A DNA stretch of 64,000 bases, taken from positions 620,001 to 684,000 of the forward strand of contig NZ_JACRWE010000001.1 in the NCBI RefSeq assembly GCF_014323405.1. Reading direction: 5' to 3'. Below are positions 27,598-35,652 of this stretch, one piece after another. The stretch's first letter is position 1; each line of letters opens with the position of its first letter. Both the position numbers and the translations under genes were made by a program. The notes beneath the pieces are model-generated. The model did not search any database. It was not told the DNA's origin and was given only the letters and a program-made list of their open reading frames with translations. The DNA is from Romboutsia faecis (GTDB taxonomy: Bacteria; Bacillota; Clostridia; Peptostreptococcales; Peptostreptococcaceae).

Positions 27598-27691
27598 ATT
27601 CTATGCCTCGGCTTTATTAGCCTAATTAATATTATGCATTTTAACTATCTTTTGTGACTTGCCCTGCCTTAACTTAGCGATTAAGTAGAAT
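27598..27691 (-). ncRNA. Possible structured leader of the Cys/His-rich gene
   Basis: ATTCTA (27598-27603) pairs with TAGAAT (27686-27691) and encloses two hairpins, GGCT-ttatt-AGCC (27610-27622) and ACTTA-gcgat-TAAGT (27672-27686). The minus strand contains GGCAGGGCAAGUCAC and GGCUAAUAAAGCCGAGGC. The compact closed shape and higher GC hint at a cis-acting RNA. I could not match it to a known riboswitch class. Confidence 0.35.
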
Positions 27692-27755
27692 AAAATTTTT
27701 TTTTGTAAATATATATGTAGTGTGGATATTTTCTTATAATGTACAGGAGGTATAT

Positions 27756-28769
27756 ATGAGTTTTATTAATAAGTGCTCTACAATAATTAGACGTTCTTCT
27801 AAAGATATGCTTTATATTCATTTAGATAAAGGCATTTCTTACAACTACTATGATAAAAATAATGAACTAGTATTTTCTAAAAAATTAATAAAAGATGATT
27901 CTATTGATTTTACAAATTGTTTTTTTACCCTAAGTAATCTTGATAATATATATGGCATTTACAATGATGGCTCTTTAAAAATGCTTACTGCTTTAAGTAA
28001 TTCATCAACATTCACTCAAACAGAGATACTTAAATATAATTCTAAAAAGTTTGGTATTTGCTTTCCATATATAAATGTTATTAATAATGATATACATATT
28101 CTATACTATGTTTATAATAATAATTCAGCTAATACATGTGCTCTCTTCCATCACATTAAACATAACAATATATGGACTGAAAATAAGATAGACTTTATTA
28201 ATCATATTGTTCTAGATAATTTTACAGTTATTTGGAGTCAAGATTCTCCTATTGTATTTTATTTTAATTTAGTAGATGGTATTGAAGAAATATTTTTATC
28301 TAAATTTAATATAAGCACTTTGACATGGTCAAATCCTGTTCAGATTACCAACTCTGGAAAAAATAAGATTTATTTGAATATATTAAAAGATAGTATGAAT
28401 TTTTATCATATAACTTTCTGTGAGAGTTTAGAAACTGGTTATGCCGTTAAATACTTGAATGGTTATTTAAATGATACTACCTTTGAAGTTGATATATCTA
28501 CTTATATAACCGGACCTTCGACTTGCATGTATCCTACTTTTTTAAAAAAAGACTCAACTTTATATCTAATGTGGGTAAATTACGGAAAGCTATATACTAC
28601 TTATTCTACTAATTTAGGTAGAAACTGGAGTACACATGAAATTGATGATTTTAGTGTTGAAGATAAATTTATAAGAGCTTATTTTTATTCAAATTTTAAA
28701 AATGATATTCCTTATAATGTAAATACAGTATTTACAAGCTTAGATGATATTGGAATCTTAGGTTTCTAA
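27756..28769 (+). CDS. Unknown beta-propeller-like protein
   Basis: A 337-residue protein starting at the ATG behind AGGAGG (27745-27750). It is built of repeating strand-turn units such as 'FPYINVINNDIHILYYVYNN', IVFYFNLVDGIEEIFL and TLYLMWVNYGKLYTTYSTNLGRNWST. The last contains an Asp-box-like S-T-N-x-G-x-x-W turn seen in sialidase-type propellers. It has no signal peptide. It is divergent from the Cys/His-rich gene and resembles the 25601-26260 protein in style. The function is unknown. It could be a lectin-like or structural spore-surface component. Confidence 0.6.
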   Translation: MSFINKCSTIIRRSSKDMLYIHLDKGISYNYYDKNNELVFSKKLIKDDSIDFTNCFFTLSNLDNIYGIYNDGSLKMLTALSNSSTFTQTEILKYNSKKFGICFPYINVINNDIHILYYVYNNNSANTCALFHHIKHNNIWTENKIDFINHIVLDNFTVIWSQDSPIVFYFNLVDGIEEIFLSKFNISTLTWSNPVQITNSGKNKIYLNILKDSMNFYHITFCESLETGYAVKYLNGYLNDTTFEVDISTYITGPSTCMYPTFLKKDSTLYLMWVNYGKLYTTYSTNLGRNWSTHEIDDFSVEDKFIRAYFYSNFKNDIPYNVNTVFTSLDDIGILGF

Positions 28770-28787
28770 ATTAAAAATTTATAAAGT

Positions 28788-28820
28788 AAAAAAGTGTTGC
28801 CATAATGGCAACACTTTTTT
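28788..28820. terminator. Bidirectional terminator
   Basis: Arms of 16 bases (AAAAAAGTGTTGCCAT and complement) with T6 on each side. It ends the plus-strand gene and, read on the minus strand, the 6S-like RNA. Confidence 0.85.
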
Positions 28821-29009
28821 AATACCCCAAAACACCGGTGGCCCCATAAATTCAGACCCGAGATACTCCCAGGTGGGTGACCTGCTAGTTGCCTCTAATT
28901 TCCCTAAAATTTTTAGGGCATATTATCAGTACCTAGACTCAGTCTCCCGTTTAACATTTGTCGGTTGAATTTAAGAAAGCCTTATCGTATGTCTCAGGAT
29001 TTATATACT
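28821..29009 (-). ncRNA. ssrS: 6S RNA-like regulatory RNA
   Basis: This stretch is clearly richer in GC than its flanks and has no ORF. On the minus strand the ends pair (CCUGAGA near 29000 with UCUCGGG near 28860). A second long, interrupted helix (GACUG..CUAG..U.CU..UAAU with its partner) leads to an apical CCCUAAAAAUUUUAGGG hairpin. The two are separated by a large open region whose 3' side is CACCCACCUGGG. A long hairpin with a central bubble is the 6S RNA plan, which mimics an open promoter and sequesters the housekeeping RNA polymerase. A TATAAT lies about seven bases upstream and the terminator at 28788-28820 follows. The class is inferred from shape. Confidence 0.6.
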
Positions 29010-29137
29010 TATTATATAATAAAAATTAATATTTTAAAAGTGGTTTTGTATAGTAATTTTTATAAAATTGTGAATTAGTTACAATTTTTACCTTTCATCC
29101 TTTGATTATGTAGTCCTATACTTATATTTTATGTCAT

Positions 29138-29998
29138 TTATCTACTATCATCATATTCATCAACATCTATATACTCATATTCTTCTGTCTCAATATATTC
29201 ATATTCATCATTGTTACTTTCATACTCTTCAAATTCTTCATAATTATCATACTCACCGTCATCATAATCATCATCTTCATAATCATCATCTTCATATGAT
29301 AAATCTGAATCATCACCTCTTAACAAGCTTCCTAATAATTTTAAATTATTTATGCTACCTAAGTTATTTATATCTGCTAAAGAACTTAAACTAAATCCGC
29401 CCTCTCCAAAATCATCCGGTAAAAACAATTCTGCAAACAAGTCAATTTTTTTCTTTATATCAATTGCCTTTTCAACTGATTCTTTTCTCTTTTCAGGAAA
29501 TACATCAATTATTTCTTTTATCATCATATTTTTCTTATCTTCTTCATCCATACTTCTAAAAAAGTTACTTTCTTCCATATCTTCAGAAATATCCATAGTA
29601 CTTAATTTTTTTATACCTTTTACTAAATCTAATAAACTCTCTATTTTTATTAAAACTTTTTTTTCATCTCTGGACATATACTTTTTGGTTCTTGTAATAA
29701 TCTCCATTCCTCTATCTAAATCTTCATCACTTAATTCCATTAACTTTAACCCCTTACTTATATCATTCATATTAAATTTAAATAAATCGTCATTATTGCT
29801 GGTGGAATTACTTCCATTTGATTTTCTTCTTCTTTTAACTTTAGTATCTGAATTTTTACTAGTTCTCTTTTTAACCTTAGGAGCCCTATTCCCCGATGTA
29901 TTTTCCGTTGATTTTTTTGATTTATTTTTACTATCAAATAATGATACGTTACCATTACTTAATGCTAATATTCCAAGTATTAATAGTAGATTATTCAA
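29138..29998 (-). CDS. Unknown protein with basic middle and very acidic C-terminal tail
   Basis: A 286-residue protein starting with TTG at 29998, six bases after AAGGGGTGA. A short hydrophobic N-terminus (about 3-14) is followed by a Lys/Arg/Ser-rich linker (about 22-68), a helical domain (about 70-210) and a tail of about 60 residues made almost only of Asp, Glu and Tyr. I recognise no family. It faces a lysine-tailed small protein across a 213-base divergent region. The short hydrophobic start could anchor it in a membrane. The opposite charges of the pair suggest that they may interact. Confidence 0.6.
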   Translation of the reverse strand: MNNLLLILGILALSNGNVSLFDSKNKSKKSTENTSGNRAPKVKKRTSKNSDTKVKRRRKSNGSNSTSNNDDLFKFNMNDISKGLKLMELSDEDLDRGMEIITRTKKYMSRDEKKVLIKIESLLDLVKGIKKLSTMDISEDMEESNFFRSMDEEDKKNMMIKEIIDVFPEKRKESVEKAIDIKKKIDLFAELFLPDDFGEGGFSLSSLADINNLGSINNLKLLGSLLRGDDSDLSYEDDDYEDDDYDDGEYDNYEEFEEYESNNDEYEYIETEEYEYIDVDEYDDSR

Positions 29999-30211
29999 TA
30001 CAAGTCACCCCTTAAACTATACTACTCCCTCATATATAAACTATGTTTTATTTGATCTTATTGTTACTTTTTTTTATCTAGCTTGCATATATATTATCTA
30101 TAAGAGATTTTATTTATTATAGATCAAAATATTACTCACCACTTAATGATTATTTCTATATATAAATAATATGAGTACTAGACAATATATATTATTGAAA
30201 GGAGCATTTTT

Positions 30212-30631
30212 ATGAAAAAAGTAGATCCTAAAGCATTAGAACAAATGGCTAAAGAAAAAAATATAGATAAAGATAAAATTGAAAAAATAGCTAATAACTA
30301 TAAAGGTAAATCTGAAAATGAACTTATGGATGAACTTATTAAAATTGGAAAAACATTAGAAGGAAAAGAAGAAGTTGTATCTAAATTTAAAACTTTTTTA
30401 GATGAAAATCAACGTAAGAAGTTAGATTCTATTATGAATAAAATCTCAGAAGCAGAACTTCAAGACAAAATTGAAAGCAAGAAAACAAAGTCTAAAAAAA
30501 CTAATGGAGCTAAACCTGCACCATCTAAATCATCTCCAAAAGAATCATCAAATAAAGGAAATCAAAAAAGTAAAGCTACAAAAAAAGTAAAAAAAGTGGT
30601 TAAGAAAACAAAAAAATCACCTTCTAAGTAA
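30212..30631 (+). CDS. Small protein with lysine-rich histone H1-like tail
   Basis: A 139-residue protein. Residues 1-90 are charged helices (KIEKIANNYKGKSENELMDE, 'FLDENQRKKLDSIMNKISEA'). Residues about 92-139 are a disordered tail of Lys, Ser, Pro and Ala ending KKVKKVVKKTKKSPSK, like bacterial histone H1-like or other nucleic-acid-binding tails. It has a strong GAAAGGAG site and its own terminator. It is divergent from the acidic-tailed protein. DNA, RNA or polyanion binding is inferred from charge alone. Confidence 0.65.
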   Translation: MKKVDPKALEQMAKEKNIDKDKIEKIANNYKGKSENELMDELIKIGKTLEGKEEVVSKFKTFLDENQRKKLDSIMNKISEAELQDKIESKKTKSKKTNGAKPAPSKSSPKESSNKGNQKSKATKKVKKVVKKTKKSPSK

Positions 30632-30639
30632 TTTATATC

Positions 30640-30687
30640 AAAAAACTGGCGTACTCTAAAACATATTTTAAAGCACGCCAGTTTTTT
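30640..30687. terminator. Bidirectional terminator between the Lys-tail gene and the hut operon
   Basis: AAAAAACTGGCGT pairs with ACGCCAGTTTTTT around a 22-base loop. A and T runs on both sides serve the two convergent units. Confidence 0.85.
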
Positions 30688-30702
30688 ATAATTCTTTTAT
30701 CT

Positions 30703-31347
30703 TTAATTATCTAGTGTAGAATGTATGTCTTTGATTATTTTATTTTTTATTTCTTTAGCCTCTATTAATATCTTTTTCACTTCTTTTGTATAAATTAATT
30801 TCAATTCTTCATTATTTAATCCCTTTAAATTTACCTTTACATTTAATATTGCACCCTCTAATCCTGCATACATCATTAATATTCCTACAGCCATATCTGT
30901 TATAGCATTTTTATTTCCATATGTAGAAATATAATCTATAGATTCTAAAGCTTCAAGAGATAGTTTTGCTGTTTTTAAAGGTACATCTATTGAGAATAGT
31001 TTCGCATCTTCAATAGCCATTTTTCTATCTTTTATTTGCTCTTCAGTTTCTTTAGGCATTTTTATAGCTTTCATATATTCTGTAAATGATTCTGTATCTC
31101 TATCTATCATTTCATTTATTTCTTGCTTTAAATCCCCTAATTTATTAAATTTATCTATAAACTCTCTTCTTATGCTTTCATCTAAATCTTCATAAGAATT
31201 TTTCCCAAAACTTAGATAAGCCATCATTCTAGTAAGAGCAATACCTATACTAGAAGCTAAAGCTGAAACAGAACCACCTCCTGGTGCTGAAGAATTCGAA
31301 TCTATTTCATCTATAAACTCGGATACAGTCATATCTATAAGTTTCAT
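30703..31347 (-). CDS. fchA: Formiminotetrahydrofolate cyclodeaminase
   Basis: A 214-residue all-helical enzyme that converts 5-formimino-THF to 5,10-methenyl-THF with release of ammonia. The family signature SSAPGGGSVSALASSIG is near residue 16, and the rest matches the helical FTCD_C fold in length. It is the last gene of the hut operon and feeds the C1 unit from histidine into folate metabolism. Confidence 0.9.
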   Translation of the reverse strand: MKLIDMTVSEFIDEIDSNSSAPGGGSVSALASSIGIALTRMMAYLSFGKNSYEDLDESIRREFIDKFNKLGDLKQEINEMIDRDTESFTEYMKAIKMPKETEEQIKDRKMAIEDAKLFSIDVPLKTAKLSLEALESIDYISTYGNKNAITDMAVGILMMYAGLEGAILNVKVNLKGLNNEELKLIYTKEVKKILIEAKEIKNKIIKDIHSTLDN

Positions 31348-31388
31348 TTTTATCCCCCTTAATTATTAATAGTAGATTCTAAATTATT

Positions 31389-32654
31389 TTAATGCTGTAT
31401 AGACTTATTCTTAACTACTAATTTACCATTTTTATAAACTCTATCTATATGATTTATTCCAAAGTGATACATTATATACTCAATATTTGGTGCATCAAAT
31501 ATTGCAAAATCTGCTTTTTTACCTACTTCTATAGACCCTATATCATTTTGTCTATCTATTGCACATGCTGCATTTATAGTTACAGCTGTTAAAACCTCAT
31601 TAGGAGTCATATTTAAATGCAAACACCCTAACTGCATTATAAATTGTAAATTTTCGCTAGGGCAGCTTCCAGGATTGTAATCACTAGATAAGCTTACAGG
31701 TACATTTAAATCTATTATTTTTCTGGCATCTGCATATCCTTTATTTAAATTAAAAGATGTTCCAGGAAGTAAATTTGCAACTATCTTATTTTCTGCAAGT
31801 TTTTTTAATCCTACTTCGCTAGCTTTCATAAGGTGGTCTGCAGATATGCATCCCATCTTACAAGCCAATTCTGTTCCTCCTAAATGTACTATCTCATCTG
31901 CATGTATCTTAAGCTTAAATCCCATTTTTTTAGCAGCTTTCAATATATGTTCACTTTCCTCTATATTGAATACTCCCTCCTCACAAAATACATCACAAAA
32001 TTCAGCTAAGCCCATAGACTTAACTCTTGGCATTATATCATTTACCATCTTTTCTATATAATTTATTTTATTATTTTTATATTCTTTTGGTATTGCATGA
32101 GCACCTAAAAATGTATGTACTAGGTCTATAGGATGGTTATTGTTTAATTCCCTACCTACTTCTAATTGCTTTAGTTCTGTATTCAAATCCAAACCATATC
32201 CACTCTTTGACTCTACAGTTGTAACACCAAACTCTAACATTCTATCTAAACTTTTCTTTCCTTTTTCATATAACTCTTCAAAACTTGATCTTCTAGTTGA
32301 CTCAACAGTACTTAATATTCCCCCTCCGTTATTTAAAATTTCTATATAAGGAACTCCAGATAACTTTTTATAAAATTCATTTTCCCTTGATCCTCCATGA
32401 ACTAGGTGTGTATGAGAATCTATTAGACCTGGAGTCATCAAAAGACCCAATGCATCGTCTATCCTTGTAGAGTCATCAACTATATCTCTGTACTTATTAC
32501 CAAGTCCGATTTCATAAATTTTGCCATCTTTTACTGCTATATATGCATTTTCAATTATATCTATGTCATTCATTTGTTCTTTTATTCTAGGATAATTATT
32601 TCCTTTCATAGTAATAAGCTTACCAATATTTTTTATAATTAAATCTACACCCAT
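31389..32654 (-). CDS. hutI: Imidazolonepropionase
   Basis: A 421-residue metal-dependent amidohydrolase that opens imidazolonepropionate to formiminoglutamate. The metal HxH is in LIDSHTHLVHGG near residue 80. 'KSGYGLDLNTELKQL', the zinc histidine in KIHADEIVHLGG and SLSSDYNPGSCPSENL follow in family order. The start ATG at 32654 lies five bases beyond the ftcD stop with a GGAG site inside ftcD, so the genes are coupled. Confidence 0.92.
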   Translation of the reverse strand: MGVDLIIKNIGKLITMKGNNYPRIKEQMNDIDIIENAYIAVKDGKIYEIGLGNKYRDIVDDSTRIDDALGLLMTPGLIDSHTHLVHGGSRENEFYKKLSGVPYIEILNNGGGILSTVESTRRSSFEELYEKGKKSLDRMLEFGVTTVESKSGYGLDLNTELKQLEVGRELNNNHPIDLVHTFLGAHAIPKEYKNNKINYIEKMVNDIMPRVKSMGLAEFCDVFCEEGVFNIEESEHILKAAKKMGFKLKIHADEIVHLGGTELACKMGCISADHLMKASEVGLKKLAENKIVANLLPGTSFNLNKGYADARKIIDLNVPVSLSSDYNPGSCPSENLQFIMQLGCLHLNMTPNEVLTAVTINAACAIDRQNDIGSIEVGKKADFAIFDAPNIEYIMYHFGINHIDRVYKNGKLVVKNKSIQH

Positions 32655-32658
32655 ATCT

Positions 32659-33552
32659 CTACTCCATTAAGTTTGTTTCTAATATCTTTTTTAAAGAAAA
32701 GCCTTCTAAACCTAAATAGTAACTTGCTACATCTATTAAAGCTTCCATTGGACAAAGTCCCACAATTTCACTTCCAATTATATTTACTCCAAATCTTTTT
32801 GCCTCAAATTTAACAGCTTCAAAAGCTCTATACATACTTGTGTGAGTATAATCAGTTAAGTTCATTGTTACTTGAGTTATTTTTTTCTCTGGTATTTCTA
32901 CTGAACCTGCTTTTATATATCTATAACCTCCACTTGAGTATCTTATTGCTTTAGCTATCTTCGACGTAATTTCTATATTATCTGTATCTAGATTTATATT
33001 GTAAGCAATAAGAGCTTTTCTAGCTCCTATAACTATAGCACCTGCTGTAGGATGTTTTTTATTTTCTCCAAAATCTGGTTTCCATTCATAATTCTTTAAC
33101 TTCTCATCAAGACCTTCATATTCACCCTGTCTTATTGTTGCTAAATTTCTTCTTTCTTCCTTTGTTGCAGATTCTTCATATAAAAATACAGGTATTTTAT
33201 ACTTGTCATTAACTTCTCGTCCTAATTCTTTCGTTAATTCTACTACGTCTTCCATAGATATATCTCTAATTGGTATAAACGGACAAACATCTATCGCTCC
33301 TACTCTAGGATGTTGCCCTTTATGTTCATTCATATTTATTATATCTTTTGCAACTCCAATACTCTCAAATACTGCATTTTTTACTTCTTGAGGTTTTCCA
33401 ATAATAGTTACAACAAGCCTATTATAATTTTCATCTGCTTCATAATTTAATAACTTTACATCTTTTTTATTTCTAAATGCATTAACTATTTTTTCTATTT
33501 TCTCTAAATCTCTGCCTTCACTGAAATTAGGAACACACTCTACTATAGACAT
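32659..33552 (-). CDS. ftcD: Glutamate formimidoyltransferase
   Basis: A 297-residue enzyme that moves the formimino group from formiminoglutamate to tetrahydrofolate. VECVPNFSEGRD at the start and HKGQHPRVGAIDVCPF (with the catalytic His) are family marks. Two ATG codons compete. The one at 33558 overlaps the hutU stop as ATGA but is only about three bases from GAGGAG, whereas the one at 33552 is at normal distance and is preferred. This is the stand-alone transferase, with the cyclodeaminase encoded separately as fchA. Confidence 0.9.
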   Translation of the reverse strand: MSIVECVPNFSEGRDLEKIEKIVNAFRNKKDVKLLNYEADENYNRLVVTIIGKPQEVKNAVFESIGVAKDIINMNEHKGQHPRVGAIDVCPFIPIRDISMEDVVELTKELGREVNDKYKIPVFLYEESATKEERRNLATIRQGEYEGLDEKLKNYEWKPDFGENKKHPTAGAIVIGARKALIAYNINLDTDNIEITSKIAKAIRYSSGGYRYIKAGSVEIPEKKITQVTMNLTDYTHTSMYRAFEAVKFEAKRFGVNIIGSEIVGLCPMEALIDVASYYLGLEGFSLKKILETNLME

Positions 33553-33554
33553 AT

Positions 33555-35609
33555 TCATTTCTCCTCATTGCTTGTTTTTATTACTTCTTCTATAAGATCA
33601 TCATCAACTAAATAAGGTAATGTTATATGATCCCTTCCCTCACAAATTTTGTTATATTCTATTGCAGTAACTATAGAATTCTCATTTCTAGCCCAAGCAC
33701 GTCTAGCAACTCCATTCATAACATCCCAAGGCATTGCACTTCTTAATATATCATCTACTCTTTGTGAACCATCTAAAACCATTCCGAATCCTCCATTTAT
33801 AGATCTCCCAATTCCTACTCCACCTCCATTATGTAAAGTTACTAAGCTCATTCCTCTTGCACAATTTCCTGCAAAGCACTGAGTAGCCATGTCAGCCATA
33901 ATATTACTACCATCTTTTATATTTGATGTTTCTCTAAATGGAGAATCTGTTCCCGATACATCATGATGATCTCTTCCAAGCATAACAGGACCAATTTCAC
34001 CCTTTCTAACCATATCATTAAATTTAAGAGCAATCTTAGTTCTTCCTAAAGCATCTTGATAAAGAATTCTAGCTTTTGTACCCACTACAAGATTATTCTT
34101 CTTTGCATCTCTTATCCAAGCCCAGTTATCTCTATCTTGATATCTTCTATCAGGATCTATACAATCCATAGCTGCCTTATCAGTTTTTACTAAATCCTCT
34201 TCTTTTTCGCTTAAACACACCCATCTAAATGGACCATATCCATAGTCAAATAACTGAGGTCCTAATATATCTTCAACATAAGATGGAAATATAAATCCAT
34301 CTTTTTTATCAATTTTATTTTTAGAAATATCTATACACCCTGAATCAAATACTGATGCCATAAAACTATTTCCATAATCAAAGAAATACACACCTCTGTT
34401 ATGAAGTTCTTTTATAAGCTCAAAGTGTGTCTTAAGACTTTTATTTACTAAGCTTATAAATTTATCTTTATCTTCTTCTAATAATTTAGTTCTTTCTTCA
34501 AAAGTAACTCCCTCTGGACAATAACCTCCATCGTATACAGCGTGACAAGAAGTCTGATCCGAAAGTAAATCTATATGTATATTTTCATCTAGTGCATATT
34601 TAAGTAAGTCTACAATATTACCATAATAAGCTATGGCACAAGGCTGCTCTTTTGCTATATACTCTTTAGCAATAGAAAAAGATTCTTCACAAGTTCTTGC
34701 TATTTTACTTACCCATCCTTGATTATACCTAGTTTCAATCCTAGAATAATCTACTTCCGCTATTATTCCGACTCCACCTGCAATTTCAATAGCCTTTCCT
34801 TGAGCTCCACTCATTCCTCCAAGACCTGAGCTTACAAATAATTTGCCTGATAGATTCTTATCTTTTCCTAAACCTAATATTAATCTTCCTGCATTTAATA
34901 ATGTTGAATAAGTACCATGAACTATTCCCTGTGGACCTATATACATCCAACCTCCGGCTGTCATTTGACCATAGTTAGATACTCCTAATGCTGCTGATCT
35001 TTTCCATTCCTCTTGATTATCAAATATACCAACCATTAATCCATTGGTAATTATTACTCTAGGAGAATCTGGTTTTGACTTAAATAGTCCTAGGGGGTGT
35101 CCAGAATGTATGACTAATGTTTGGTCTTCTGTCAATTCTTCTAAATATCTTTTAACTAATCTATACTGCATCCAATTTTGAAATACTTGACCTGTTTCTC
35201 CATAGGTTACTAGTTCATATGGATAAAGGGCTACATCAAAATCTAGATTATTATCTATCATAACTTGAAAAGCTTTACCTTCAATACACTTACCTTTATA
35301 TTCATCTATCGGTCTTCCAACTATTTTGTCTTCTGGTCTAAATCTATATCCATAAATTCTACCTCGGGTTTCTAACTCTTCTAAAAACTCTGGAGCTAAT
35401 TTTTCATGATATTTTTCTGGAATATATCTTAGTGCATTTTTTAATGCTAGTTTTATATCTGAATTTGATAATTTGCTATCTCTTCTTGGTGCCCTTCTAA
35501 TATTAGCTTCAAACTTAGGAATTTTCTCTGGTATAAATTCTAATTTTATTTTCATGGAATTTTCAATTTCATCATTTGATATCATCAAAACTTCATCTAA
35601 GGTACTCAC
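33555..35609 (-). CDS. hutU: Urocanate hydratase
   Basis: A 684-residue NAD-dependent enzyme that converts urocanate to imidazolonepropionate. It starts with GTG at 35609 after GGAAGGGGAA. The NAD-binding stretch SSGLGGMSGAQGKA lies near residue 265, and GRDHHDVSGTDSPFRET and 'NGGGVGIGRSINGG' are the conserved active-site and glycine-rich blocks. It is longer than the roughly 555-residue enzymes of Bacillus and Pseudomonas. The long form is normal for Clostridia. Confidence 0.93.
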   Translation of the reverse strand: MSTLDEVLMISNDEIENSMKIKLEFIPEKIPKFEANIRRAPRRDSKLSNSDIKLALKNALRYIPEKYHEKLAPEFLEELETRGRIYGYRFRPEDKIVGRPIDEYKGKCIEGKAFQVMIDNNLDFDVALYPYELVTYGETGQVFQNWMQYRLVKRYLEELTEDQTLVIHSGHPLGLFKSKPDSPRVIITNGLMVGIFDNQEEWKRSAALGVSNYGQMTAGGWMYIGPQGIVHGTYSTLLNAGRLILGLGKDKNLSGKLFVSSGLGGMSGAQGKAIEIAGGVGIIAEVDYSRIETRYNQGWVSKIARTCEESFSIAKEYIAKEQPCAIAYYGNIVDLLKYALDENIHIDLLSDQTSCHAVYDGGYCPEGVTFEERTKLLEEDKDKFISLVNKSLKTHFELIKELHNRGVYFFDYGNSFMASVFDSGCIDISKNKIDKKDGFIFPSYVEDILGPQLFDYGYGPFRWVCLSEKEEDLVKTDKAAMDCIDPDRRYQDRDNWAWIRDAKKNNLVVGTKARILYQDALGRTKIALKFNDMVRKGEIGPVMLGRDHHDVSGTDSPFRETSNIKDGSNIMADMATQCFAGNCARGMSLVTLHNGGGVGIGRSINGGFGMVLDGSQRVDDILRSAMPWDVMNGVARRAWARNENSIVTAIEYNKICEGRDHITLPYLVDDDLIEEVIKTSNEEK

Positions 35610-35652
35610 TAAAACTTCCCCTTCCTTAAATTAATATATTAGACCTATATAT

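Noticed and set aside
27598..27691. c-di-GMP-I riboswitch before the Cys/His-rich gene
   Set aside because: Only the AGGGCAA piece fits; the second conserved half and the tetraloop helix are missing. Kept only as an unassigned structured element.
28821..29009. SRP RNA, tmRNA or RNase P RNA
   Set aside because: The diagnostic blocks (GGAAGG...GCAGCC of SRP, the tRNA-like ends of tmRNA, GAGGAAAGUCC of RNase P) are absent on both strands.
29131..29394. Histidine-rich plus-strand reading frame
   Set aside because: It is antisense to the Asp/Glu/Tyr tail of the 29138-29998 gene; GAT/GAA codons read backwards give this pattern.
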